From positions 1 through 23,731 of the IMG/VR virus record IMGVR_UViG_3300027839_000070: a stretch of DNA of 23,731 nt. One strand, 5' to 3'. Position numbers and translations under genes: made by a program. Source of the DNA: a virus. This document shows positions 1-6,144 of the stretch, in pieces. The notes beneath the pieces are model-generated. The model was not told the origin of the DNA. It worked only from the letters and a program-made list of their open reading frames with translations, and ran no database searches. Within the stretch, counting starts at the first letter, position 1. Every line of letters starts with the position of its first letter.

Positions 1-411
1 GGGCACCAGTACATCCTTCTTATACCATCCATCTCGTGGTCCCACGTTAACCATCGAGGGCTCACCGAAGCGAAGCCCCTGCTGGCTTGTTACATCCCTA
101 AATACAATAGCCGCGAGGTCAGCATAATCATCCAAAGCGCCCTCACCGATATTCATCGGGACGAATATCTCTATGATAACCGTGCCGTCTATCCGGCGAA
201 GGTTGGCACCCGGCGCGCCCACGCTTGCAATCTCAGCGACCGGGAAGTGGTCTACGCTGAAGCGCACCCAAGCGGCATCGGTCGGCGTGAAGTTTGAGTT
301 GCCCCAAGCGACAGGCGTCCGAGCGGCTGACGGTGAGCCGTCTACCCAAAGTGTATTGAACCGACCACGCAAGAAATCACCCTCGGGGCCGAAGCCTTGC
401 AAGTATGCCAT
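1..411 (-). CDS. Tail terminator protein (DUF4128-like), 3' end outside window
   Basis: The frame is open from an ATG at 409-411 to the window edge, giving 137 codons without a stop. The upstream gene ends TAA and shares its last base with this ATG (TAATG), which fixes the start. The product opens MAYLQGFGPEGDFLRGRFN, continues with a segment around WVRFSVDHFP, then GTVIIEIFVPMNIGEGAL and DGWYKKDVLVP. This matches the pattern of phage tail-terminator/minor tail proteins of the DUF4128 type: a 'W.RFSV' strand, a 'G...I.IFVP...G' strand and a terminal 'GWY' strand. Such proteins cap the tail tube and join it to the neck. Position after a gp10-like gene agrees with this role. The C-terminus is missing because the window ends. 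Confidence 0.68.
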   Translation of the reverse strand, partial: MAYLQGFGPEGDFLRGRFNTLWVDGSPSAARTPVAWGNSNFTPTDAAWVRFSVDHFPVAEIASVGAPGANLRRIDGTVIIEIFVPMNIGEGALDDYADLAAIVFRDVTSQQGLRFGEPSMVNVGPRDGWYKKDVLVP

Positions 412-818
412 TAGCCGAACTTCCCGAACCGACTTTCTAGCCGGTTAACGGTCTGCTCTACCATATGCACAGCGGGCACCTTGGGCGTACCATCGTTTAC
501 GAAGACCGCATACTCAAGGCCGTCGTGGAGCCATACGGGCTCAAATGGGCGTTTCTTGGCCCCAGCAATCACAGCAGCACCCTTGGCAATCGTCGGCCCA
601 CCAGACTTGTCGGTGGCCTCGATTTCGCCGTCTGCGGGTGTGCCGATGGTCGTCTGCCAGTTCCCGCGAAGGCGTCCGGTATCTACAGGCGTGAGTAGCA
701 CGACACCGCGCAGGGCTTCCAGCGCGATAGCGTCACGGAAATTGCCCACGGCCTCGGGTACGTTCTTCTTGGCGAACGCCTCAAGACCTAGCGTGAACTC
801 GCGGATATTAGAACTCAT
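411..818 (-). CDS. HK97 gp10-like neck/tail-completion protein
   Basis: The 135-residue product starts at ATG 816-818, which overlaps the stop of the upstream gene as ATGA; a longer reading to 902 would run far into that gene and is not needed. The sequence holds the typical HK97 gp10/tail-completion signature: an N-terminal helix with EALRGVVLLTPVDTGRLRGNW, a central loop, and a C-terminal YAVFVNDGTPKVPAVHMVEQT segment. 'TPVDTGRLRGNW' plus 'Y..FVN.GT....' is the diagnostic pair of this family. The protein would act at the head-tail junction during assembly. Neighbours (connector upstream, tail terminator downstream) agree. Confidence 0.82.
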   Translation of the reverse strand: MSSNIREFTLGLEAFAKKNVPEAVGNFRDAIALEALRGVVLLTPVDTGRLRGNWQTTIGTPADGEIEATDKSGGPTIAKGAAVIAGAKKRPFEPVWLHDGLEYAVFVNDGTPKVPAVHMVEQTVNRLESRFGKFG

Positions 819-1195
819 CGGCGCACCTGCACTGTCCATGTCGCTGTCGCCGGGTCCGTCTGCACCCCGCTGGATACGGTGCCGTCGTTTACTATCTGCC
901 ACACGAGCGAATCCATGACAATGCTATCAGTCTCGGGGGCTGGCGTGACCGCGATGTCAGCGGCAGCGCCTAGCAACCTACGATCCCCGCGCATGATGCT
1001 CGACCCATTCACTAGGCCGTCCGTGTAATGGCTCACAACCACCGTCCACGAGTAGTCCGTGTTGGTCGGTGTGCTCACGCCCGTAGCTGGGTCATATACG
1101 GAAGACGCGCGGCGTAGCGTGACGGCCTTAGTAGCCCCCAACGACCCAGCGGCCTTCATCGCGGACTGAGCAGCCTTGAGCAGCGGGGAGCCCAT
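815..1195 (-). CDS. Putative head-closure / head-tail connector protein
   Basis: The 126-residue product starts at ATG 1193-1195, sharing one base with the stop of the upstream gene (TAATG). It has an N-terminal helix rich in Ala (KAAQSAMKAAGSLGA), then β-rich sequence with VTLRRASSVYDPATG and a C-terminal pair DSIVMDSLVWQIVNDGTV / ATWTVQVRR. Size, β-rich make-up and place between an adaptor and a gp10-like gene are those of head-closure (stopper) proteins that plug the portal after packaging. I see no single diagnostic motif, so the call rests mainly on order and fold type. Confidence 0.6.
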   Translation of the reverse strand: MGSPLLKAAQSAMKAAGSLGATKAVTLRRASSVYDPATGVSTPTNTDYSWTVVVSHYTDGLVNGSSIMRGDRRLLGAAADIAVTPAPETDSIVMDSLVWQIVNDGTVSSGVQTDPATATWTVQVRR

Positions 1196-1329
1196 TACTT
1201 GTCCTCGGTGTCCTTACGGCGGGGCTTCCGCTTATGCTCTACGACGGGTTCGGGCGTTTCGGTTTCGGCTTCCAACGCTTCCGCTTCCCGCTTCCTGCGT
1301 CTAATCAAAAGCTCTGTACTAACACCCAT
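1195..1329 (-). CDS. Small charged protein in head-tail connector region (44 aa)
   Basis: A short gene with an excellent ribosome binding site: AAGGAG lies seven bases before ATG 1327-1329. It encodes 44 residues, MGVSTELLIRRRKREAEALE followed by an acidic/Pro stretch and a basic end (HKRKPRRKDTEDK). Its TAA overlaps the next ATG by one base, so it fits the operon exactly and fills an otherwise empty 145-base gap. The product has no hydrophobic core apart from the first ten residues and is probably helical or disordered. Small charged proteins of this kind are common between the adaptor and stopper genes of phages. Function unknown. Confidence 0.72.
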   Translation of the reverse strand: MGVSTELLIRRRKREAEALEAETETPEPVVEHKRKPRRKDTEDK

Positions 1330-1340
1330 TTGGTTTCTCC

Positions 1341-1895
1341 TTAGCTGCGGCTGACGCGGAACGACATCGTGCCCGCACCGGATAGTACAGGGCGAAGTAG
1401 CCGGACAACGTGGTCCGGTAGATCCCCGGCGCTGAAGCCGGGCACGGGCGTTACATCTAGCGGCCCGACCTTCACGTTACGGAAACCTTTGAGGCCGGTA
1501 TCGGCTAGGGTGTCCGTCGTGCCTTCGTTGAGATAATGAAGCGCGAGCTCCATCGTGGCGCGCTGTACGATTAGCGGAATCTCCGCATCATCGAACGCCC
1601 AGCCAGCGTCGTCGAACGTAGACCACCTGGGCCACTTGAGCGCCTGTGTGGTCGTATCTGCACCGACTTCTACATCGGTGAGCGGGTTGACGGGTTCGCC
1701 CTTGAACTCCTCGGCGTCGATGCGGCGTGTAGCCATAATCAGCGCACGTTCGGGGCCTCCAACAGCAGCAGTCACCGCCGTATCCCATGCGGTGACGTTC
1801 AGGCGTTCGTTTAGGTAGGTAGCAGTCGTCGCAACGGTGACGTAGCTGTTGGCGGTTGCCGCGCCTACCGTCGCAACTAAAGTCGGAGCCGCCAT
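1341..1895 (-). CDS. Head-tail adaptor (DnaT-like family) protein
   Basis: The 184-residue product starts at ATG 1893-1895 behind a GAGGA site four bases upstream. Motifs include ANSYVTVATTATYLNERL near residue 15, a helix with GGPERALIMATRRIDA, then KWPRW near residue 88 and a helix with IPLIVQRATMELALHYLNE. 'SY.....A..Y' plus '..AL..AT..ID...F.G......Q...WPR' and 'P..I..A..E.A' is the pattern of a phage protein often labelled DnaT-like ssDNA-binding, which in structural modules acts as the head-tail adaptor below the portal. It directly follows the coat gene, the standard place for the adaptor. An adaptor role is inferred from context rather than DNA-binding evidence. Confidence 0.72.
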   Translation of the reverse strand: MAAPTLVATVGAATANSYVTVATTATYLNERLNVTAWDTAVTAAVGGPERALIMATRRIDAEEFKGEPVNPLTDVEVGADTTTQALKWPRWSTFDDAGWAFDDAEIPLIVQRATMELALHYLNEGTTDTLADTGLKGFRNVKVGPLDVTPVPGFSAGDLPDHVVRLLRPVLSGAGTMSFRVSRS

Positions 1896-1919
1896 ACTGT
1901 CCTCGGGTTGTGGGGGCGT

Positions 1920-1946
1920 GGGGTGGAGGCGTTATGCCCCCACCCC
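1920..1946 (-). terminator. Strong hairpin after the coat gene
   Basis: In the 73-base gap after the coat gene, 1920-1930 and 1936-1946 form an 11-pair stem with one G-U pair in minus-strand RNA and a 5-base loop. No U-run follows, so it may be a weak terminator or an mRNA-stabilising structure that lowers expression of the connector genes relative to coat. Confidence 0.5.
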
Positions 1947-1968
1947 TAGCGTCCCGCTGGTTGGTTGG

Positions 1969-3135
1969 TTACCCGAGAATCCGTGCGGCTTGGTTCGCCC
2001 GCACCAGCTTCGCACCGTACAGGACATCATACGAATACGTTGTCTGCTTATACTGGCGACTGATCTCAAGCCGCATCGCGAGCCCGGTGATCGGGTCCGT
2101 GATACTGCGGAAGTTCGCGCCGACGCCATCCAACTGGCTCTCAGCAAGTGGGCGAGACGCGAGCGCGAACGCATCGCGGTGGAATGTGACGTTGGCTTGA
2201 TGCGTAGCGGCCTTCGTCACCGTCGCTCCAACCGCGAAACTTGCAGCAGCGGCGGGGCTAAACGATACTGACAGCGTGGTGTTAGCTGCCGAGGCTACGG
2301 AAGCCGCTGCCGTCACGACATAAGTCTGCGCGGCAGATCCGACGGTGAACAAGTCCCCGACAACAAGCGTGCCGCCGAGCGTGTTAGTCGTGCTCGCAGC
2401 CGACCAGATCATAACATTGGCCGCAGCCGCCACACTCGCTTTGTTGACGATGGAGCCCACGCCGGTCACAGCATATGTGCCCGCCGTGTGGGTCTTGACG
2501 TTCTGGTTGAGGAACCAACGTGAACCGAGCTTCTCGCCAATCTGTCCACGGATAATCCCACCCTGGTCACCACGCGCGTCAGCACGAAGGAACACGTCGA
2601 GGATGAGCGCATTGGCTTCTGCATCGCTGTCCAGCACGACCGCACGGTCATCGAACGGGGCGAGGCTCTTGTTGAGCCATTTCCGCGCGTCCTTGAACGT
2701 GTTGAGGTTCGTTGCGAACGGCGTAGTGCCAGCCGTCCCGCCGTAGTTGTAAACGCCCGTGTAGAGCCCGAGGATGTAGGAGTCCACGCCGTTAGCGATG
2801 GCCTTTACTGCCTCTGCGGCCTGCATCGGGATCGTGCCGCTCATTACGCTGTCCACGTCCTTGTCGGACAACTGGAACGATGCTTCCTTCCACTGCGAAA
2901 GCGCGATCTGCACCTTCGTCGGGCTGAAGTCTTGGTTCGCGGCCTGGGCGGCTGCGGGCGTTACGTCACGCTGCGCGATAGCTGACGGGATGGGCACGTC
3001 GATAGTGTCGCCACGGTCGCGAGCCTCTGCGCCGATGCTCTTATTGACGAGACGCGGCATTACCGCCATCTCACGAAGGGTCGGAAGTCCGCCAACGAGT
3101 AGTTGGGGGACGATGTTAGAAATGGTGTTAGCCAC
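1969..3135 (-). CDS. Major capsid protein, P22 coat (gp5) type
   Basis: The 388-residue product starts at GTG 3133-3135 behind AAGGAG seven bases upstream, a strong site suited to an abundant protein. The start MANTISNIVPQLLVGGLPTL and the region around LVNKSIGAEARDRGDTIDVP match the P22-type coat family, as do ALSQWKEASFQLSDKDV near residue 80 and the late FHRDAFALASRPL (about 318-330) and ITGLAMRLEISRQYKQ. The fold is the HK97 fold; in P22 relatives an inserted domain lies in the middle. Here a Ser/Thr/Ala-rich segment of about 90 residues (about 225-310) occupies that place. It follows a scaffold gene, as expected. Hairpins on both sides of the gene suggest separate control of its mRNA level. 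Confidence 0.9.
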   Translation of the reverse strand: MANTISNIVPQLLVGGLPTLREMAVMPRLVNKSIGAEARDRGDTIDVPIPSAIAQRDVTPAAAQAANQDFSPTKVQIALSQWKEASFQLSDKDVDSVMSGTIPMQAAEAVKAIANGVDSYILGLYTGVYNYGGTAGTTPFATNLNTFKDARKWLNKSLAPFDDRAVVLDSDAEANALILDVFLRADARGDQGGIIRGQIGEKLGSRWFLNQNVKTHTAGTYAVTGVGSIVNKASVAAAANVMIWSAASTTNTLGGTLVVGDLFTVGSAAQTYVVTAAASVASAANTTLSVSFSPAAAASFAVGATVTKAATHQANVTFHRDAFALASRPLAESQLDGVGANFRSITDPITGLAMRLEISRQYKQTTYSYDVLYGAKLVRANQAARILG

Positions 3136-3154
3136 GGTCGTTCTCCTTGGTGTT

Positions 3155-3176
3155 CCCCGTGGCTTATAAGCCGGGG
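3155..3176. other. Palindromic hairpin upstream of the coat gene
   Basis: A perfect 12-base palindrome (GGCTTATAAGCC, 3161-3172) is flanked by CCCC and GGGG, giving a stable stem-loop 20 bases before the coat GTG. It lies between scaffold and coat and may be a processing or termination site, or protect the coat mRNA's 5' end. No U-run is present. Confidence 0.45.
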
Positions 3177-3191
3177 GAGGTTGGGTACGCT

Positions 3192-3911
3192 TTAGTCAGT
3201 GACTTGGAGTTGCCCGCTCTGGACGCCCGCCTTCAATTCGTCGGGTGGCATCCTCACAGAATCCTCTAAGCTTATCCGCCTTGGCGTCCCGGCTCCCCCG
3301 TTTCGCGTACTCGCAGTGGCTCCCCCACCGCTCGCTCCGGTGCCCGCGAAGGCTCCGGCGAACTTTCCTGCCCCTTTCCAACCGCTGACTAGATGCTCGA
3401 TACCCATGTAGTCGGTGGCTGTCTTTGCGTCTGGTGCGAGCCGTGGCTCACCCGCTTCGTCCAACACGACAGCGACGTGTTTGCCGTTTACTTCGATCAG
3501 CCGTGTATTCGCCTGGACATGGGGAAGCAATAGCTCCGCATCTCCGCTAAACTTGGCAATCGCTTTCGTGGCTGCGCTGTCGATCAACGCCCCTGCTAGA
3601 TCGCGCCTGAGCCCTTTTGTGCTCTCCTCCCGAGTAGCGAGCTCTTTCGCGAACTTGTCGCGTTCCTGCGTCAGCAGTTTCTCGAAATCTCCCTCGGCCC
3701 TGGCTTGGTCTTGCTCGGCCCTGGCCCTGTCGGCCAATACTTTCTTGACCTCGCTTGGGTCGATCCCGTCGAACTGCTTTACTTGTCCTTCTAGCCTCTT
3801 GCGGGCTTCTCGCTCACCTTCTAGGGCCTTGTGTAGTCCTGACCCCCTCATGTATTCCTCGGCGGCGAGTTTGAATGTCTCGCTTGAGGTGTCCAGTCCT
3901 TCGTCAGCCAT
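3192..3911 (-). CDS. Head scaffold protein
   Basis: The 239-residue product is mostly charged helix: residues about 25-105 (EGEREARKRLEGQVKQF, ARAEQDQARAEGDFEKLL, ELATREESTKGLRRDLA) form a long coiled coil. Next come a short globular part (AELLLPHVQANTRLIEVNG) and a Gly/Ala/Thr-rich linker (AGAFAGTGASGGGATA). The C-terminus contains RISLEDSVRMPPDELKAG. A coiled coil, a 'LLLPHV' segment with a following conserved β part, and position just before the coat gene are typical of phage scaffold proteins, which guide prohead assembly and leave before packaging. The gene has its own leader with two hairpins (3930-3969). I see no protease domain in it. Confidence 0.82.
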   Translation of the reverse strand: MADEGLDTSSETFKLAAEEYMRGSGLHKALEGEREARKRLEGQVKQFDGIDPSEVKKVLADRARAEQDQARAEGDFEKLLTQERDKFAKELATREESTKGLRRDLAGALIDSAATKAIAKFSGDAELLLPHVQANTRLIEVNGKHVAVVLDEAGEPRLAPDAKTATDYMGIEHLVSGWKGAGKFAGAFAGTGASGGGATASTRNGGAGTPRRISLEDSVRMPPDELKAGVQSGQLQVTD

Positions 3912-3929
3912 CCCGGCTCCGTTTCCAAT

Positions 3930-3969
3930 GGAGCGTCCCGCTCCGGTGGTCCCCTATGTATAGGGGTCC
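3930..3969 (-). promoter_or_regulatory. Two hairpins in the scaffold leader
   Basis: The 121-base gap 3912-4032 holds no gene. Two inverted repeats lie in it: 3930-3944 (six-pair stem, three-base loop) and 3948-3969 (CCCCTA/TAGGGG with flanking GG/CC and one mismatch). Upstream, a loose promoter-like pair TTGCAA ... TATTAA with 18-base spacing can be read on the minus strand at about 3974-4003. The gap may end the MuF/transferase transcript and start a capsid transcript; this is inference from layout. Confidence 0.4.
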
Positions 3970-4032
3970 GGTTAATATCGCGGGAGTTTCGCTAATTGCA
4001 ATAGGTGGGCTTGTATAGTTTCGTAAAAAGCG

Positions 4033-4248
4033 TTAGTTGCGGTTCTGGGTGCCCCTTAGCTGGCGTTCCCCGTGGTCTAGTGTCCGGTGGTGTAGGCGTT
4101 CTTCCCACCACAGGCGGCACCATGCTACCGCCTCCGGTGCGTCAATGAACGTCTGGGCGCTCGATGCTCTATCGAAGGCGTCGAGGTCCGATTGACTCTG
4201 GCGGTACTGGTTGCGGAAGGCGTTGAGGACGCGGTTCTCTGCTGTCAT
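4033..4248 (-). CDS. Hypothetical protein (71 aa) in head region
   Basis: Starting at ATG 4246-4248 gives an ATGA overlap with the upstream gene, so that start is preferred over the longer frame to 4326. The 71-residue product is charged and probably helical, with MTAENRVLNAFRNQYRQSQS at the N-terminus, a helix with AVAWCRLWWEERL near residue 40, and a polar tail ending in RGTQNRN. No family recognised. It is the last gene before the gap that precedes the scaffold and so belongs to the glycosyltransferase/MuF transcription block. Confidence 0.6.
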   Translation of the reverse strand: MTAENRVLNAFRNQYRQSQSDLDAFDRASSAQTFIDAPEAVAWCRLWWEERLHHRTLDHGERQLRGTQNRN

Positions 4249-4739
4249 TCTGCCAAGAAGTCCCGCGTCCACCCGCTCAACGCTTCCCACCCGGTCGTGT
4301 GGCCTTTCCGCTTGGCTTGTACCCACCGAATCCTATACTTGGAATACTTCCAGTAGCCATCACGCCAAGGGTTCGGCCCATCTTCTAGCGGGACGCCAGC
4401 GAACACCACCCGTTCGGCTCCTAGCACATAGCGGGCAACGCCACCGGCATACATCGCGGAGCTACCGCCGACCCACATACTGAGGTTGTCGGGTTTCCAG
4501 CCTATCGCCCCGCCCTGTGGGTCATGCGTGTAGAACGGGACCGGCTCGAACCCGGCAGCTTCGCGCTTGCCTATCCACTCCCCGACGAACTCAGGGTGAA
4601 GCGTGGCTACGGCGTCCAAGTGTTCGACGTTGTAGGCCGCGTGATTAATCCCGATGCGTATGCCGCCCCACGGGCCTAATGCCTCAAGGTCGGACGCTAG
4701 GCACTCGGCACTCCCAACGATTAGGGCCTCAGTCCTCAC
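4245..4739 (-). CDS. Small Rossmann/glycosyltransferase-like protein of phage head modules
   Basis: The 164-residue product starts at GTG 4737-4739, overlapping the upstream gene by 11 bases. It opens with ALIVGSAECLASDLEALG (a β strand, GxA loop and helix), then GINHAAY, DAVATLHPEF, and a second conserved block GGSSAMYAGGVARYVLG followed by VVFAGVPLED. It ends with WEALSGWTRDFL. 'TLHPE', 'GSS...A...A...G...V...GVP' and 'SGWTR' form a pattern I know from small phage proteins near coat genes, with the layout of DUF115/GT42-type transferases. Biochemical role is not established. Beside a larger DUF115-like protein it may be a partner or second transferase. Confidence 0.6.
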   Translation of the reverse strand: MRTEALIVGSAECLASDLEALGPWGGIRIGINHAAYNVEHLDAVATLHPEFVGEWIGKREAAGFEPVPFYTHDPQGGAIGWKPDNLSMWVGGSSAMYAGGVARYVLGAERVVFAGVPLEDGPNPWRDGYWKYSKYRIRWVQAKRKGHTTGWEALSGWTRDFLAE

Positions 4740-5664
4740 TCGCGAACCGGATCACGCGCTTCAGGAAGGACTCGCTTTTGCCGTCCAGCGCAGCGGGGAG
4801 GGTCTTGCCCAAGAACACCACGCGCTTGCCTGCTTTCTTGAAATCCCGCTTTGCCCTTACGAGCTCCGTGGCGCTCAGAAGCATATCGGCTTTCGTGTGG
4901 TACGTCTTGCCGTCCACCTCGCCGTGCAGCCATACGTCATCATCTGCCAGTTTGCCGCCGTCAGCATACATAGCGCCCGCTGGCCCAAGTGCGTTGTCAG
5001 CACCAGCCAGATAAACCTTCTTGAATCCCATATACAGGGCGAGGTCGAGCGCGCGGTTGACTACGTTCAATCCACGCCCAGCTAGTGCGGTGTCTGGGTA
5101 GAGCAGCCGGTAGAGGTACGGCTCGTCTTCGCCGCCCCGCAAGCTGTGGAAGTATCTGATCGGGTAGCCGCGTGCCTCAAGGTGCCAGACTAGGCCGGGA
5201 TTGACGCTTGTAGCTAGGTAGTATTCGGTGTTCGGCGGATCGGCCCAGACGGCCCCGAACATACTTGTGTGGGGGTCAATAGCCACGCCCTTCGCGTTGC
5301 TCACGCCCCACTCGTGTAGGTAATTCAAGGCTCTGTTCGCGCCCCACACTTCGCCTTTGAACTTCTTGATAAATGGCCGGAACTTGGAGAGCGACGGACC
5401 CGCGCCGCATATGATTAGCTCTTGGCCCTCGTACTCGTTCGCCGTCAGTACGGGATGCCTGCCGGGAAGGGTGCCGCACTCGCAAGGCTCCGGTGTTATG
5501 TCTGCGAGTACATCATTGCCGGGCGTCGGGCGTGAGCACACAGGACAAAGCGAGTTTGCGACGATGAAGCCTGAGACATTCTCGGCGCTCTCGGTCTTTA
5601 ATCGGATCTCCTGCCGTCCAGCGGGGCCGCGTGCAATCACTGCGATCTCGTTGGGTTCACTCAT
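4729..5664 (-). CDS. Maf/DUF115-like putative nonulosonic-acid glycosyltransferase with N-terminal zinc ribbon
   Basis: The 311-residue product has two parts. Residues about 40-63 carry C40, C43, C61 and C63, a likely zinc ribbon. Residues about 82-230 match the DUF115/MAF_flag10 pattern: LIICGAGPSLS (84-93), WGANRALNYL with AIDPH (128-132), then GRGLNVVNRALDLALYMGF and VYLAGADNA (217-225). In flagellated bacteria Maf proteins with this domain transfer pseudaminic or legionaminic acid to flagellin, while other DUF115 members have been assigned to pterin metabolism. Because CMP-sugar genes lie in the same operon, a transferase role is favoured here. The start ATG 5662-5664 overlaps the upstream gene by eight bases. 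The zinc ribbon is unusual for the family and may bind the acceptor. Confidence 0.6.
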   Translation of the reverse strand: MSEPNEIAVIARGPAGRQEIRLKTESAENVSGFIVANSLCPVCSRPTPGNDVLADITPEPCECGTLPGRHPVLTANEYEGQELIICGAGPSLSKFRPFIKKFKGEVWGANRALNYLHEWGVSNAKGVAIDPHTSMFGAVWADPPNTEYYLATSVNPGLVWHLEARGYPIRYFHSLRGGEDEPYLYRLLYPDTALAGRGLNVVNRALDLALYMGFKKVYLAGADNALGPAGAMYADGGKLADDDVWLHGEVDGKTYHTKADMLLSATELVRAKRDFKKAGKRVVFLGKTLPAALDGKSESFLKRVIRFASED

Positions 5665-5968
5665 CGTCGGTCCACTGCCCCGTGGCTTGTCGGTTGGCTG
5701 CGTGTTCGCTTTTCTGCATACTCTCCACCTCCACCGAGCGGCGGCGCGTCTCTGGGCTGCTCACGAACCACGCTACCACGAGAGACGCACGAATCCTCAG
5801 CGTCTCGTTTTCTATGGTCGTGAGGTCTAGCAGGGTGTCCGTCGTGCCGCCGCTGTCGAGGTAGCGCGATACCGCTGCGTCTACGCGGGGCTCATCGTCA
5901 ACGCCGACCGTCCATAGGCTATCCAGCGCGTCGTATATGCAGACCCACGAGCCCAGTTCATCGGTCAT
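5657..5968 (-). CDS. Hypothetical protein (103 aa), head region
   Basis: The start ATG 5966-5968 forms an ATGA overlap with the stop of the upstream small gene, and its own end overlaps the next gene by eight bases. The product has an acidic N-terminal half (GSWVCIYDALDSLWTVG, GGTTDTLLDLTTIENE) and a helix with TLRIRASLVVAWFVSSPETR, then a polar tail. 'TLLDLT......I.AS.V..WF.S.PE.R' resembles small conserved proteins of phage head modules. No enzymatic motif is seen. Function unknown; a minor structural or assembly role is possible from its place. Confidence 0.65.
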   Translation of the reverse strand: MTDELGSWVCIYDALDSLWTVGVDDEPRVDAAVSRYLDSGGTTDTLLDLTTIENETLRIRASLVVAWFVSSPETRRRSVEVESMQKSEHAANRQATGQWTDDE

Positions 5969-6144
5969 TGCTTCGCCGCTGGCTTCTCAGTTAGTGGCGT
6001 GAATCGGATTCCGTTGTCACCCTTGTATGGCTCGCGGTGGTCGTGGCTACCCTCTAGGATTTTCTGTGGGATTCTGGCCGGGTACGCATCACAGGAAAAC
6101 GAGCCCCGGTAGTGCTCGCATTTGATACACTGGTCGCTTGTCAT
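5965..6144 (-). CDS. Small Cys/His protein (59 aa) following MuF gene
   Basis: The gap after the MuF gene is filled by a 59-residue frame whose ATG (6142-6144) forms ATGA with the MuF stop and whose TGA forms ATGA with the next gene. Both ends fit the operon exactly. The product begins MTSDQCIKCEHYRGSFSCDA, continues with YPARIPQKILEGSHDHREPY and GDNGIRF. C6, C9, C18 and the SHDH histidines suggest a small metal site. 'C..C......C.A.P..IP..I..G...H...Y.GD.GI.F' is a recurrent pattern in small phage proteins next to minor head proteins. Its function is unknown. Confidence 0.8.
   Translation of the reverse strand: MTSDQCIKCEHYRGSFSCDAYPARIPQKILEGSHDHREPYKGDNGIRFTPLTEKPAAKQ

Noticed and set aside
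815-902. Upstream extension of the gp10-like gene to 902
   Set aside because: It would overlap the stopper gene by nearly 90 bases; the internal ATG at 816-818 gives an ATGA junction and the family-type N-terminus.
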